A stretch of 33,117 nucleotides of DNA, taken from JANMAT01 sp031359995. Its GTDB lineage: Bacteria > Actinomycetota > Acidimicrobiia > Acidimicrobiales > Ilumatobacteraceae. Made by a program: the position numbers and the translations under genes. The DNA lies in contig JANMAT010000040.1 of NCBI GenBank assembly GCA_031359995.1, positions 1 to 33,117 of the forward strand, in the 5' to 3' direction. Of the stretch, positions 21,512 through 30,603 are shown piece after piece (the stretch's first letter is position 1; every line of letters starts with the position of its first letter). The notes below the pieces were generated by a model. That model saw nothing but the letters and a program-made list of their open reading frames with translations. It was not told the DNA's origin and searched no databases.

Positions 21512-24226
21512 TCAGGCCTTCTTGGCCGCCGCCTTCTTGGTGCCCGACTTCTTCGCGGCGGCCTTCTTGACCGGCGTCGCCTTCTTGACCGCGGCCTTCT
21601 TCACCGTGGCGGCCTTGGGCGCGGCGGCCTTCTTCGGGGCGGCGGCCTTCCTGGCGCCGCGCTTGGCCGGGCGGCTGCCGCCCTCTTCGGCCACCTTCTC
21701 GCGCCGCATGGCCAGCAGCTCGTAGGCCCGTTCGGGCGCCATGGCTTCGAGCCGGTCGCCCTTGGTGATGGACGCGTTCGTCTCGCCGTCGGTGACGTAC
21801 ACGCCGAAGCGACCTTCCTTGGCCACCACCACCTTGCCCGACACGGGGTCGTCGCCGAACGTGGCCAGCGGCGGCTTCGGCTCGGCCCGGCCCCGTCCGC
21901 GGAACACCTTCGGGGCCCGCACCAGCGCGATGGCCTCGTCGAAGGTGACGGAGAAGAGGCGCTCCTCGTTGTCGAGCGAGCGGAACTCCTTGCCCTTCTG
22001 CACGTAGGGCCCGTACCGCCCGTTGTTGGCCACGATCTCGAGGCCGTCGTCGGGGTCGTTCCCCAGGGCGCGGGGCAAGGTGAGCAGCTGCAGTGCGTCG
22101 TCCATCGACAGGTGTTCGAGGGTCATCGTCTTGAACAGCGACGCCATCTTGGGCTTGGCGTGGCCGGGCGGCGGCGCGTCGGGCTCACCCCACTGCACGT
22201 AGGGCCCGTAGCGACCGTCCTTGGCGTACACGGGCAGGCCCTCGTGGAAGCCGATGGGCTCGTCGCCCTTGGGCGCGGCGAGCAGCTCGATGGCCCTGGC
22301 CACGGTGAGCTCGTCGGGTGGCAGGTCGTCGGGCACCGACGCGGTGTCCTCGCCCCGCTTCACGTAGGGGCCGAACTTGCCCGGCTTCACCACGATCTCG
22401 ATGCCCTCGGCGTCGAGGCCGAGCGGGAAGGTGTTGATGTCGGCGGCGTCGATCTCGTCGAGGTTCTCCTCCACGAGCTGCTTCAGCCCCGGCAGCTTGT
22501 CGTCCTCGATGCCGAAGTAGAACTCGGTGAGCCAGTGCTCCTTGCCCCGCTCGTTGCGGGCGATGGCGTCCAGGTCTTCTTCCACGCGGGCCGTGAAGGC
22601 GTAGTCGACGAGGCGGTCGAAGTGGCGCTCCAGCAGCGTGACCACGGCGAACGCCGTCCACGTGGGCACCAGGGCCTGGCCCTTCTTCCACACGTAGCCG
22701 CGGTCGACGATCGTCTGCATGATCGACGCCCACGTGGAGGGGCGGCCCACGCCGAGCTCCTCGAGCTTCTTCACCAGGCTCGCTTCGGTGAAGCGGGCCG
22801 GCGGCGAGGTGGCATGCCCGTTCGGCGTGTAGGCGGTGACCGGCACGGTCTGGCCCTTGGTGAGCGCGGGCAGCAGGCCCTCGGCGTCCTCACCGGTGTC
22901 CTCGCCGTCGTCGGTCGACTCCACGTACACCTGGCGGTAGCCGGCGAAGGTGATCGTCGTGCCCGACACGCCGAACTCGCAGTCGGTGGCCCTGGCCGCC
23001 GAACCCTCGTTCACCGCCACGCCGAGGCGCACGCTCACGGTGGTGCCGTTGGCGTCGGCCATCTGCGAGGCCAACGTGCGCTGCCAGATGAGGCGGTACA
23101 GGGCCAGCTCGTGGCCGTTCAGCTCGGCGGCGACCTGGTCGGGCGAGCGCATCGGCACGGTGGGGCGGATGGCCTCGTGGGCCTCCTGTGCGTTCTTCAC
23201 CTTCGAGGTGAACTGTCGCGGCGCCGGCGACAGGAAGTTCGGGCCGTAGGACGAGCGCACCTGGGCCCGGATGGCGTTCATCGCCTCGTCGGACAGCGTG
23301 GTGGCATCGGTGCGCATGTAGGTGATGAAGCCGCGCTCGTACAGGCCCTGGGCCAGGCGCATCACCTGGGCGGCCGACTGGCGCAACTTGCGCCCGCCCT
23401 CCTGCTGGAGGGTCGAGGTCATGAACGGCGCCTTGGGCGAGGAGCGGTAGGGCTTCTCTTCCACCGAGCGCACGGTCAGGTCCTTGCCGGCGAGGGCGTC
23501 GACCAGGCCGCGGGCACGGGCCTCGGGCACGACCACGACGGTGCTCTTCGGCCGGCCGTCGCTGCCGAAGTCCTTGCCGGTGGCCACGCGGGTGCCGTCC
23601 AGGGCCACGAGCGTGGCGTTGAACGCCGGGCTGGTGGCGGCGGCGGCGTCGACGTCCCAGTAGCCGGCCGACACGAAGGCGATGCGTTCGCGCTCGCGCT
23701 CGACCACCAGGCGCACGGCCGGGCTCTGCACCCGGCCGGCCGACAGGCCGCGGTTGACCTTGCGCCACAGCACGGGCGAGACCTCGTACCCGTACAGACG
23801 GTCGAGGATGCGGCGGGTCTCGGCCGCGTCGACGAGGCCGTAGTCGATGCCCCGGGGGTTGGCCACGGCGTGGGCGATGGCGTCGGCGGTGATCTCGTGG
23901 AACACCATGCGCTTCACCGGCACCTTGGGCTTCAGGTGCTCGAGCAGGTGCCATGAGATGGCTTCGCCCTCGCGATCCTCATCGGTCGCGAGGTAGAGCT
24001 CGGAGGCGTCCTTGAGGGCGGCCCGGAGGTCTTTGACGACGTCCCTGCCCCGGACGGTGAGCTCGTAGGTGGGCTTGAACCCGTTGTTGACATCGACAGC
24101 GAGGCCCTTGGACGGCAGGTCGGCGACGTGCCCCACGGAAGCGCGCACGTCGTACTCCTTGCCCAAGAAACGGGAGATCGTCTTCGCCTTTGCGGGCGAT
24201 TCGACGATGACGAGGGGACGCGGCAT
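21512..24226 (-). CDS. topA: DNA topoisomerase I, 904 aa
   Basis: A type IA enzyme relaxing negative supercoils. The TOPRIM domain begins LVIVESPAKAKTISRFLGK (5-23) and has the acidic TDEDREGEAISW (81-92). The nucleophile is Tyr303 in ITYMRTD. After the catalytic core come four Topo_C repeats, each with a G-x-Y-V stretch (GPYVKRGED, GPYVQWGEP, GPYVQKGKE, GVYVTDGET). The tail is Lys/Ala-rich, with repeated A-K-K-A units, as in mycobacterial and streptomycete TopA, where it helps processivity. No zinc-finger cysteines are visible, which is normal for actinomycetes. The start has no ribosome site and a promoter-like TTGACA 32 nt upstream. Confidence 0.97.
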   Translation of the reverse strand: MPRPLVIVESPAKAKTISRFLGKEYDVRASVGHVADLPSKGLAVDVNNGFKPTYELTVRGRDVVKDLRAALKDASELYLATDEDREGEAISWHLLEHLKPKVPVKRMVFHEITADAIAHAVANPRGIDYGLVDAAETRRILDRLYGYEVSPVLWRKVNRGLSAGRVQSPAVRLVVERERERIAFVSAGYWDVDAAAATSPAFNATLVALDGTRVATGKDFGSDGRPKSTVVVVPEARARGLVDALAGKDLTVRSVEEKPYRSSPKAPFMTSTLQQEGGRKLRQSAAQVMRLAQGLYERGFITYMRTDATTLSDEAMNAIRAQVRSSYGPNFLSPAPRQFTSKVKNAQEAHEAIRPTVPMRSPDQVAAELNGHELALYRLIWQRTLASQMADANGTTVSVRLGVAVNEGSAARATDCEFGVSGTTITFAGYRQVYVESTDDGEDTGEDAEGLLPALTKGQTVPVTAYTPNGHATSPPARFTEASLVKKLEELGVGRPSTWASIMQTIVDRGYVWKKGQALVPTWTAFAVVTLLERHFDRLVDYAFTARVEEDLDAIARNERGKEHWLTEFYFGIEDDKLPGLKQLVEENLDEIDAADINTFPLGLDAEGIEIVVKPGKFGPYVKRGEDTASVPDDLPPDELTVARAIELLAAPKGDEPIGFHEGLPVYAKDGRYGPYVQWGEPDAPPPGHAKPKMASLFKTMTLEHLSMDDALQLLTLPRALGNDPDDGLEIVANNGRYGPYVQKGKEFRSLDNEERLFSVTFDEAIALVRAPKVFRGRGRAEPKPPLATFGDDPVSGKVVVAKEGRFGVYVTDGETNASITKGDRLEAMAPERAYELLAMRREKVAEEGGSRPAKRGARKAAAPKKAAAPKAATVKKAAVKKATPVKKAAAKKSGTKKAAAKKA

Positions 24227-24233
24227 GAACTGG

Positions 24234-24263
24234 TAGGCAAGTCAGCCCACTGCCACTTGTCAA
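24234..24263 (-). promoter_or_regulatory. topA: Candidate topA promoter, possibly leaderless
   Basis: On the minus strand TTGACA (24263-24258), an 18-bp spacer and TGCCTA (24239-24234) put the expected transcription start at or beside the ATG (24226). No Shine-Dalgarno precedes the ATG. The -35 is consensus; the -10 is weak. Confidence 0.4.
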
Positions 24264-24332
24264 GGCGACAGGCGTCAGAATCCTCGGAAGTGCTGGCCGA
24301 TGGCCGGGACAAACCGGGAAGATGGCCGCGAG

Positions 24333-25394
24333 ATGACGATGGATCCGCCCCACCCGCCGGTGCCCCGACCGCTGGTCGATCTGGGGCTCCACGGGGCCCT
24401 GGCCCAGGCGTGGGACGACCAGGGCCGACCCGAGCCGCTGGGCCGGGCCGTGCGGCTCGACCGGGGCTGGTGCACCCTGCTGGTGGCCCCCGAAGCCGAA
24501 CGGCCTCCCCTGCGGGCCCGCACGTTCGGCCAGGTCGCGGTGGGTGACTGGGTCATCCTGGACGAGGTCGCGGAGAACGTGGAGAAGGTGTTGCCCCGCT
24601 GGAGCGCCCTCGTTCGTCGTGCATCGTACGAAGGAGCGCGGGCCCAGTCCCAGGTGGCGGCGGCCAACATCGACACCGTCTTCCTGGTGCACGCCCTGGG
24701 CTCGCCGCCCAACCAGCGCCGGGTCGAGCGCGAGCTCGTGCTGGTCTACGAGAGCGGTGCGGAACCGGTCGTGATCCTGACCAAGGAGGACATGACCGAC
24801 GACGTCGACGCGGCCGTCGAGTCGGTCCGTGCCGTCGCCCTGGGGGTGCCCGTGCACGCCGTCAGCTCCCACACCGGCGCCGGACTGCACGAGTTGCAGA
24901 CGTACACGAGCGGCCACCGCACCGTCGCCGTGGTGGGCGCGTCGGGGGTCGGGAAGTCGACGCTGGTGAACGCGCTCATCGGTCACGAGCGCCAGCGCAC
25001 CGCCGAGGTCCGCGAGGGCGACCAGCGCGGCCGCCACACCACGGTCGCGTCCGAACTGGTGCCGCTGGCCGACGGCGGCTTCCTGATCGACACCCCCGGC
25101 CTGCGGGCGGTGTCGCTGTGGTCGAGCGACGACGACACGCCCCACGGCCTCGACCGCGCCTTCGCCGACGTGGTCGCCCTGTCCGAGCAGTGCAAGTTCC
25201 GCGACTGCGCCCACGAGACCGAGCCGGGGTGCGCCGTGCGCGCCGCCGTGTCCGATGGCCGCCTGCCCGAGCAGCGCCTGGTCTCGTGGAAGCACCTGTC
25301 GGCCGAGCTCGACGCGCTCGGACAAGAGGCGATCCTGGTCGACCGGGCCGCCGGTCGCGGCCGGCGCAAGCCCCGCCGCTCGGGCCGCGGCTGA
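24333..25394 (+). CDS. rsgA: Ribosome small-subunit-dependent GTPase RsgA, about 353 aa
   Basis: Aids maturation of the 30S subunit. An N-terminal OB-fold (GWCTLLVAPEAE, then FGQVAVGDWVILDE) precedes a circularly permuted GTPase: G4 TKED (150-153), G1 GASGVGKST (202-210), G2 RGRHTT and G3 DTPG (253-256). A zinc-binding C-terminus follows with Cys287, Cys292, His294 and Cys300 (CKFRDCAHETEPGC). ATG at 24300 and 24339 are alternative starts; none has a good ribosome site. It is divergent from topA with a 106-bp gap, and its stop lies inside a hairpin terminator. Confidence 0.92.
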   Translation: MTMDPPHPPVPRPLVDLGLHGALAQAWDDQGRPEPLGRAVRLDRGWCTLLVAPEAERPPLRARTFGQVAVGDWVILDEVAENVEKVLPRWSALVRRASYEGARAQSQVAAANIDTVFLVHALGSPPNQRRVERELVLVYESGAEPVVILTKEDMTDDVDAAVESVRAVALGVPVHAVSSHTGAGLHELQTYTSGHRTVAVVGASGVGKSTLVNALIGHERQRTAEVREGDQRGRHTTVASELVPLADGGFLIDTPGLRAVSLWSSDDDTPHGLDRAFADVVALSEQCKFRDCAHETEPGCAVRAAVSDGRLPEQRLVSWKHLSAELDALGQEAILVDRAAGRGRRKPRRSGRG

Positions 25395-25411
25395 GCGCAG
25401 CGCTCAGCCGC
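25387..25411. terminator. 11-bp hairpin between convergent genes
   Basis: GCGGCTGAGCG and CGCTCAGCCGC pair perfectly around CAG, spanning the rsgA stop codon (25392-25394) and ending 6 bp before the convergent DUF2127 stop. A strong GC stem without a T-run, between converging genes, is the usual actinomycete bidirectional terminator arrangement. Confidence 0.65.
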
Positions 25412-25416
25412 CGCCG

Positions 25417-26304
25417 CTACGGCCGGGGGACGTCGATGGGGTCCAGCGACGGGGCCGGTAGCGGTGCGCGGTGACGCACGCCGGGCGTCGAGTGCCAGCG
25501 CCCGGCCGGGGTGGGCGCGGCAAGCACCGCGACCCAGTCGATCTGGTCGTGCATGGCATGCACGCCGCCGTGCACGCCGAAGAGGAGCTTGGCGTACACG
25601 AGCCAGCTCAACAGCGCCAGGTTCACGACCAGCGCGCCGAGCCGCAGCACGGTGACGCGGTCCATCAGCTCGCGCACCTCGAACGGCAGGAAGCCGGCGG
25701 TGGCCAGCACCGTGAGGTACTCGGCCCATCGGCGTTCCCGCCACAGCCCGATCGCCTCGGTCCACTCGACCGCGGCGTAGATCACCGCCACCACGAGCAA
25801 CGTCTTGATCGTGCCCGCCTTCAGGTTCAGCACGTGGGCGAGCTGGCGACCGAACCAGGTGCGGCTGGCGCCCTGGCCCGAGTCGGCCAGCGGGCCGTTG
25901 ATGGCGTCGAGGATCCGCTGCGCGGAGCCGTGCAGCCGGTCGAGGTTCGTCTGCAGCACCGCCAGCGTGATGGCCAGCAACGAGAAGGCCAGCGCGTGGC
26001 TCCCCTTGTTGAGCGCGATCAGCCGCATCACGATCGCCTCGTGCAACGGCTTGCCCCGCCGGGGCAGCGTGAGCGCGGCCAGCGGCGGCACGACCTCGTA
26101 CTCGACCTCGGCGCCCTCGGGCACCGCGTGCTCGACCCACGAGTCGCACCGCAGGCAACGGGCCAGTCGGCGACCGTCGGCCAGCATGGCGCCCAGGGCG
26201 GCGTCGCCGGGCCCCACCACGCGGGCCGAGGCCGCCGGGGCGACGTGGCCCTTCATGGAGCACACCCACGTCTCGGGGTGCCAGTGCTTCGGCCACAGGC
26301 GCAT
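25417..26304 (-). CDS. DUF2127-family membrane protein, 295 aa
   Basis: ATG at 26304 (MRLWPKHWHPETWVCSMKGH). The N-terminal soluble part (about 1-80) has cysteines in WVCSMKGH and ARCLRCDSWV, a possible metal-binding knuckle fused to the membrane part. The hydrophobic region has four TM helices: ALAFSLLAITLAVLQTN, TLLVVAVIYAAVEWTEAIGL, YLTVLATAGFLPFEVRELMD and LVVNLALLSWLVYAKLLFGV. The EAIGLWRERRWAEYLTVLAT stretch and L-P-x-E motif are, as recalled, typical of DUF2127. The Cys-containing N-terminal extension is unusual. Function unknown. Confidence 0.72.
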   Translation of the reverse strand: MRLWPKHWHPETWVCSMKGHVAPAASARVVGPGDAALGAMLADGRRLARCLRCDSWVEHAVPEGAEVEYEVVPPLAALTLPRRGKPLHEAIVMRLIALNKGSHALAFSLLAITLAVLQTNLDRLHGSAQRILDAINGPLADSGQGASRTWFGRQLAHVLNLKAGTIKTLLVVAVIYAAVEWTEAIGLWRERRWAEYLTVLATAGFLPFEVRELMDRVTVLRLGALVVNLALLSWLVYAKLLFGVHGGVHAMHDQIDWVAVLAAPTPAGRWHSTPGVRHRAPLPAPSLDPIDVPRP

Positions 26305-26404
26305 CGGGCTGATGGTAGGAGCCAACCGCCCGCCGCGGGCGTTCACCGCCGAGCAGAGTGGCTGGGCGACCCTCCCCCGAACGCCGCCCAGCCACGAGCT
26401 GCCC

Positions 26405-28111
26405 TCAGTCTCGCAGACCTGCGGCCGTCGAAACCAGGCGCCCGAGCTCGGCCACGTCGTCGTCGCCGTCGAGGTCGCGGGCCACCTGGTCGACGCCGTC
26501 ACGGACCCGTCCGAGACCCACGTAGCCGGCCCACGGGCCGCCCCGCAGGCGCTCGGCGAACGCCGCGGTCCACACGGCGAGCCGCAGCCGGGGGGCGGCC
26601 CCGTCGAACGATCGGCTCACGTCGTCGACGGTGATGTCGCGGCTGCGGTCACGCCCGGTGGTGATGTCGGGATCGGTCCAGTGGACCATGGCGGTGGCCA
26701 CCACGTCGCTGCCGCGCACCTCGGGATCGTTCAGCTCGATGTCGTACAACGCCGTCGTCACGTGACCGGCGCCGGTCTCGCCACCGCCCACCGTGGGGTC
26801 CTGGAGCGATCCGTCGGGGATGGCGCGGTCGTCGTAGCCGAGCAGGCGGTACGAGCGCACGACCGACGGGTTGAAGCGCACCTCGGCCTTGCCATCGAGC
26901 GCGACGGTCTGCAGGGTCGAGGTGAGGCGTTCGGCGAACAGCCGCTCGGCTTCGGCGACCTGGTCGACATAGGCGTAGAAGCCGTCGCCCTTGTCGGCCA
27001 GTTGCTCGAGCAGGGTGTCGTTGTAGTTGCCGAAGCCGACGCCGATGGCCGCCATCTGGATGCCCTTGCCCGCCTCCTCGCCCACCGACGCGAGGAGCGA
27101 GTCGGCCGAGGTGGCGCCGACGTTGGCGATGCCGTCGGTGGCCAGCACGACCCGGTTGATCGCGCCGCGCCGGAACGCGGCGCGGGCGTCCCGATAGCCG
27201 AGGTCGAGGCCGGCCTGCACGTTGGTGGACGCGTCGGGCACGAGCTCGTCGATGACGCGGTCGATGCGCTGCTCGCCGCTGTCGCTCGCGTGGGTGCGTT
27301 CGAGCACCACGCGGGCTCCCGACGAGAAGGTGACGATCTCGACCGTGTCCTGCTCGCCGAGCGAACGCACCAGACGGTGCAGGCCCGACTTCACCAGCTC
27401 GAGCTTGTTGCCCTCGCCCATCGAACCCGACGTATCGATGACGAAGGTCAGGTTGGCCGGCTTGCGGTCGCCGGCCGGCACGTTCTGGCCCTGCACGCCG
27501 ACGCGCAGGACGCGGTGGTTGCTGGCCAGGAACGGCACCCGGCTGCCGTCGGCGCGGATGGTGAGCCCCCGCTCGGTGGCGTCGGGGAAGCCGGCGACGA
27601 AGAAGTTCACGAACTCCTCGGTGCGCACCGCCGACGGGTCGGGCAGCAGCCCGTTGTCGAGGTAGTTGCGGGTCAGCGTGTATGACGCGGTGTCCACGTC
27701 GAGGGCGAACGTGCTGCGGTTGTCGTCCACCGTACGCGTGGCCGGGCCGGCTATGGGGTACGGCTCGCTGGGCGGCGCGTATGGCGGCATCGCCGGAATC
27801 GTCGGGCGGGCGGCGCCACCCGAGGCCGCCGCGCTGGCGGGCGGGTAGGCGCGGTCGTTCGGAACGGCCGCTCGGCTGCCACCGGCCGTCGTGGCCGCGC
27901 CGGCGGCGGCCGCGGTGGTGGCCGCCCCGCCCGCCGAGGTCGTGGCCGATGCTGCGGCGGTGCTGGCGCTCCCGCCGGCGACGATGGGGATGGTGGAGCC
28001 GCCGCCGCTCAGGTCGGCCGAGGCCTTGCCGGAGCTCTTGGTGGACGAGCCGCAGCCCGAGCCGGCCAGGGCGGCGGCGAGCAGGCTGGCGACGATGACA
28101 CGACGACGCAT
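26405..28111 (-). CDS. vWA-domain lipoprotein, YfbK-like, 568 aa
   Basis: A lipobox LAGSGC at Cys20 follows a basic signal peptide (MRRRVIVASLLAAALAGSGC), so it is probably lipid-anchored outside the membrane. A long Ala/Ser/Gly/Thr linker (20-100) precedes a YfbK-type N-terminal vWF domain (FALDVDTASYTLTRNYLD). A von Willebrand A domain follows with an intact MIDAS (DTSGS, 226-230; VVLATDGIANVG) and a DUF3520-like C-terminus (about 410-568). Metal-dependent adhesion or scaffold role outside the cell. GGAGG precedes the ATG at 28111. No partner operon: 100 bp separates it from the DUF2127 gene. Confidence 0.88.
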   Translation of the reverse strand: MRRRVIVASLLAAALAGSGCGSSTKSSGKASADLSGGGSTIPIVAGGSASTAAASATTSAGGAATTAAAAGAATTAGGSRAAVPNDRAYPPASAAASGGAARPTIPAMPPYAPPSEPYPIAGPATRTVDDNRSTFALDVDTASYTLTRNYLDNGLLPDPSAVRTEEFVNFFVAGFPDATERGLTIRADGSRVPFLASNHRVLRVGVQGQNVPAGDRKPANLTFVIDTSGSMGEGNKLELVKSGLHRLVRSLGEQDTVEIVTFSSGARVVLERTHASDSGEQRIDRVIDELVPDASTNVQAGLDLGYRDARAAFRRGAINRVVLATDGIANVGATSADSLLASVGEEAGKGIQMAAIGVGFGNYNDTLLEQLADKGDGFYAYVDQVAEAERLFAERLTSTLQTVALDGKAEVRFNPSVVRSYRLLGYDDRAIPDGSLQDPTVGGGETGAGHVTTALYDIELNDPEVRGSDVVATAMVHWTDPDITTGRDRSRDITVDDVSRSFDGAAPRLRLAVWTAAFAERLRGGPWAGYVGLGRVRDGVDQVARDLDGDDDVAELGRLVSTAAGLRD

Positions 28112-28300
28112 CGGAGACCTCCGGTGTCAGGGATTCGGTGCCCCTCAGACGGCGGTCGTCGACACGGCGGTTCCCATCCGTTCCGGCTGTCATCGAACCG
28201 ACACGCAGGGGGTCGCCCCGGTCGTGGGGTGCCACCGGGCCCGACCCGCACCGGCGTGGCCGGCCTGAACCGTCGCGGCGGTGTGCCTATCCTCGACCCC

Positions 28301-28579
28301 ATGTGTCGCAACATCACCGAGCTGCGCGGGCTCGAACCACCGGCCACGTCCGACGAGATCACCGCGGCGGCGCGCCAGTACGTCCGCAAGGTGAGCGGGT
28401 TGCCGACGGTGCCCGCCGCGGCCACCGAGGCCTTCGAGCGCGCCGTGGTCGAGGTGGCGGTGTCCACGGCAGCGCTGCTGGCCACCCTGCCGGCGCGGCG
28501 CCAACCGCCGGCCACGGTGCCGCCGATGCGACGGCCCGAGGTGCAGGCCCGCATGCGGGCCCGAGCGGCCAAGGGTTGA
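28301..28579 (+). CDS. DUF2277 protein, 92 aa
   Basis: Begins MCRNITELRGLEPPATSDEI and continues AAARQYVRKVSGLPTVPAAA, the recognisable DUF2277 signature (M-C-R-N-I near the start and Q-Y-V-R-K-V-S-G). The length is typical. Function unknown; relatives are widespread small actinobacterial proteins. TATCCT lies 7 nt before the ATG with no Shine-Dalgarno, pointing to a leaderless transcript. It is divergent from the vWA gene (189-bp gap) and convergent with the SDR gene 6 bp away. Confidence 0.85.
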   Translation: MCRNITELRGLEPPATSDEITAAARQYVRKVSGLPTVPAAATEAFERAVVEVAVSTAALLATLPARRQPPATVPPMRRPEVQARMRARAAKG

Positions 28580-28585
28580 GCGTCG

Positions 28586-29398
28586 CTACTGACCGCCCGA
28601 CACCACGATGTTCTGACCGGTGACCCACGAACCCGCGGGCGACGCCAGCCACACGACCGCGGCGGCGATGTCGCTCGGCGTGCCCAGGCGGCGTAGCGGG
28701 ATGCGCTGGGCGATGGCCGGCAGCATGTCGTCGCTCACACCGCCGATGACGCGGGTCGACTCCGTGGGCACGTTGCCGGGCGACACCACGTTCGAGCGGA
28801 TGCCCTTCGGCCCGAGCTCGGTGGCCATGGTGACGGCCAGGTGGTTCATGGCTGCCTTGGCCGCGCCGTAGCCGGCGAAGTTGACCGCGGCCCGCAGGCT
28901 GGCGATCGACGAGATGCCGATGATCGACGAGCCCGGAGCCATCACCTCGCTGCAGGCGCGTGCCGCCACGAAGTGAGGCCGCAGGTTCAGGGCGAGCTGC
29001 CCGTCCCAGTGCCAGTCGGGGAACTCGCTGAAGGCGAAGTTGCCCGGGTGGTCCGAGGTGCCCGCGTTCGACACCCAGATGTCGAGACCGCCGAGCTGCT
29101 GGATGGCGGCATCGAGCAGGCGGGGCACGGTGTCGGCCTCGGTGATGTCGGCCACCACCTTCACGGCCCGGCGCCCGCGCTCGGCGATGCGGGCCACCAC
29201 CTCGTCGAGCTCGTGCTCGCGGCGAGCGGTCACGACCACGTCGGCGCCGGCGTCGGCCAGGCCGAGCGCGATGCCGCGCCCGATGCCCCGACCGGCGCCG
29301 GTCACCACGGCGACGGCGCCGTCGAGGCGGAACAGCGACAGCAGATCGGCGGTGGCCGGATCGGTCGGGGTGGTCGTGGGCAGGTGACCGTCGAGCAT
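28586..29398 (-). CDS. Short-chain dehydrogenase/reductase, 270 aa
   Basis: A classical SDR: cofactor motif TGAGRGIG (33-40), NAG (111-113), Asn138, Ser164 in GISSIAS and the catalytic pair Tyr177/Lys181 in YGAAK. TAR-R (57-60) after the second strand suggests NADP or NAD ambiguity. The C-terminal GSWVTGQNIVVSGGQ matches the usual G-x-x-x-x-x-D/V-G-G end. ATG at 29398 has GAGGG six nt upstream. Substrate unknown. It is divergent from the methyltransferase (80-bp gap). Confidence 0.9.
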   Translation of the reverse strand: MLDGHLPTTTPTDPATADLLSLFRLDGAVAVVTGAGRGIGRGIALGLADAGADVVVTARREHELDEVVARIAERGRRAVKVVADITEADTVPRLLDAAIQQLGGLDIWVSNAGTSDHPGNFAFSEFPDWHWDGQLALNLRPHFVAARACSEVMAPGSSIIGISSIASLRAAVNFAGYGAAKAAMNHLAVTMATELGPKGIRSNVVSPGNVPTESTRVIGGVSDDMLPAIAQRIPLRRLGTPSDIAAAVVWLASPAGSWVTGQNIVVSGGQ

Positions 29399-29478
29399 GG
29401 TGCATCCCTCTGGGCAGACGAAGGTTGCCGTTGTAGCACTTCGGACGGGACCGGGCTCACGCCGCTACGGTGGCGGCC

Positions 29479-30603
29479 GTGAGCACGCTCTCCACACCCG
29501 GCGGGGTCGACTACTACCGCGACACCGTGTACTGGGAGGAGTTTCCCGAAGTGGCGGCGCGCCTCAACGACCGCCTCACGGGTGACCCGTCACGCGACTG
29601 GATGGAGCTCGTGCGCGATCACGTGGGCATCACCCTGAAGCACGCGCTCGTCCCGAACTGCGGCAACGGTCGCATCGAGCGCCAGCTGCACGAGCGTGGC
29701 CTGCTCGAGCGGGCGACGGGGCTCGACATCGGCGAGTCGATGCTCGACGAAGCTCGCGGCGCCGCGACCGCCGCCGGGCTGCCGTTCGAGTACCGCCGGG
29801 CCGACATCAACGACGTGGGCGAGGCCGAACCGATGTTCGGCGACTACGACGCCGTCGTTGCCGTCGCCGCGCTGCACCACATCCGCTACATCGACCGCGT
29901 CTTGCGCAACTTCTGCCGGCTGCTCGGTGACGACGGCTGGTTCATCACCTACGACTACGTGGGCGCTCAGCGCAACCAGTGGCCGTGGGAGCAGTGGGAA
30001 GCGGTCGTCGCGTTGAACGACACCCTGCCCGAGCCCTACCGCCAGGTCCTGGTGTACCCACACCTTCCGACGATGTTGCACGACGACCCCACCGAGGCGA
30101 TCCATTCCGAGCTGATCGTGCCCACATGGGACCGCTACTTCACCACCGAGGTCGACGTACCGCTCGGCGGCGCGCTGGCCTATCCGTTGCTGACCCACAA
30201 CGTCGCACTGCACCGGGCGCCGATGGCCGAACGGGCCGCCATCGTCGGCCGCGTGCTCGACGCCGACGCGGCGTTCTGCACCGCCCATCCGTCGTCGAAC
30301 GTCACCCTCGTGCGCATGGGCCGTACGCGCCCGACCGCCCTCGACGACGAGGCCCGCCTGTCGGCGTGGACGACCGACGAGGACGAGCGCGAGGCGGCCG
30401 CCGACGCCAACGGCGGGTTGTACGCGCCGCTGACTGCGCTGCAGCGGTTGACCCAGCGCCTGAGCGACACCGAGCTGTACCTGCAGCACAAGGACACCGA
30501 CATCGCCGCGCTGCACCGCCAGCTGGGCCGCCAGCCCGGGGCGCGGCTGCGGCGGGCGCCGGGTGCGCTCGTACGCCGGGCCCGCCGCCTCCTGGCGCGC
30601 TGA
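29479..30603 (+). CDS. SAM-dependent methyltransferase, 374 aa
   Basis: Class I Rossmann methyltransferase: motif I LVPNCGNGRIE (57-67, a variant of E-x-G-x-G-x-G), acidic Asp83 (GLDIGESMLDEA), YRRADINDVG and the post-motif VAVAALHHIRYID. Then DGWFITYDYVGAQRN. The C-terminal part (about 220-374) is not a standard methyltransferase domain; it ends in a helical coil (LQRLTQRLSDTELYLQHKDT) and a basic tail (RRAPGALVRRARRLLAR), possibly membrane- or nucleic-acid-associated. GTG at 29479 has TACGGT 7 nt before it. The stop lies back to back with the convergent TadE stop (TGATCA). Confidence 0.82.
   Translation: MSTLSTPGGVDYYRDTVYWEEFPEVAARLNDRLTGDPSRDWMELVRDHVGITLKHALVPNCGNGRIERQLHERGLLERATGLDIGESMLDEARGAATAAGLPFEYRRADINDVGEAEPMFGDYDAVVAVAALHHIRYIDRVLRNFCRLLGDDGWFITYDYVGAQRNQWPWEQWEAVVALNDTLPEPYRQVLVYPHLPTMLHDDPTEAIHSELIVPTWDRYFTTEVDVPLGGALAYPLLTHNVALHRAPMAERAAIVGRVLDADAAFCTAHPSSNVTLVRMGRTRPTALDDEARLSAWTTDEDEREAAADANGGLYAPLTALQRLTQRLSDTELYLQHKDTDIAALHRQLGRQPGARLRRAPGALVRRARRLLAR

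Noticed and set aside
22112..23956. 614-codon reading opposite topA
   Set aside because: Antisense to topA coding sequence; composition rich in His, Gly, Val and Leu, typical of a shadow in GC-rich DNA.
26649..28235. 528-codon Arg/Pro-rich reading over the vWA gene
   Set aside because: Same strand but another frame; the vWA frame has a signal peptide, lipobox and MIDAS, so this is a frame shadow.
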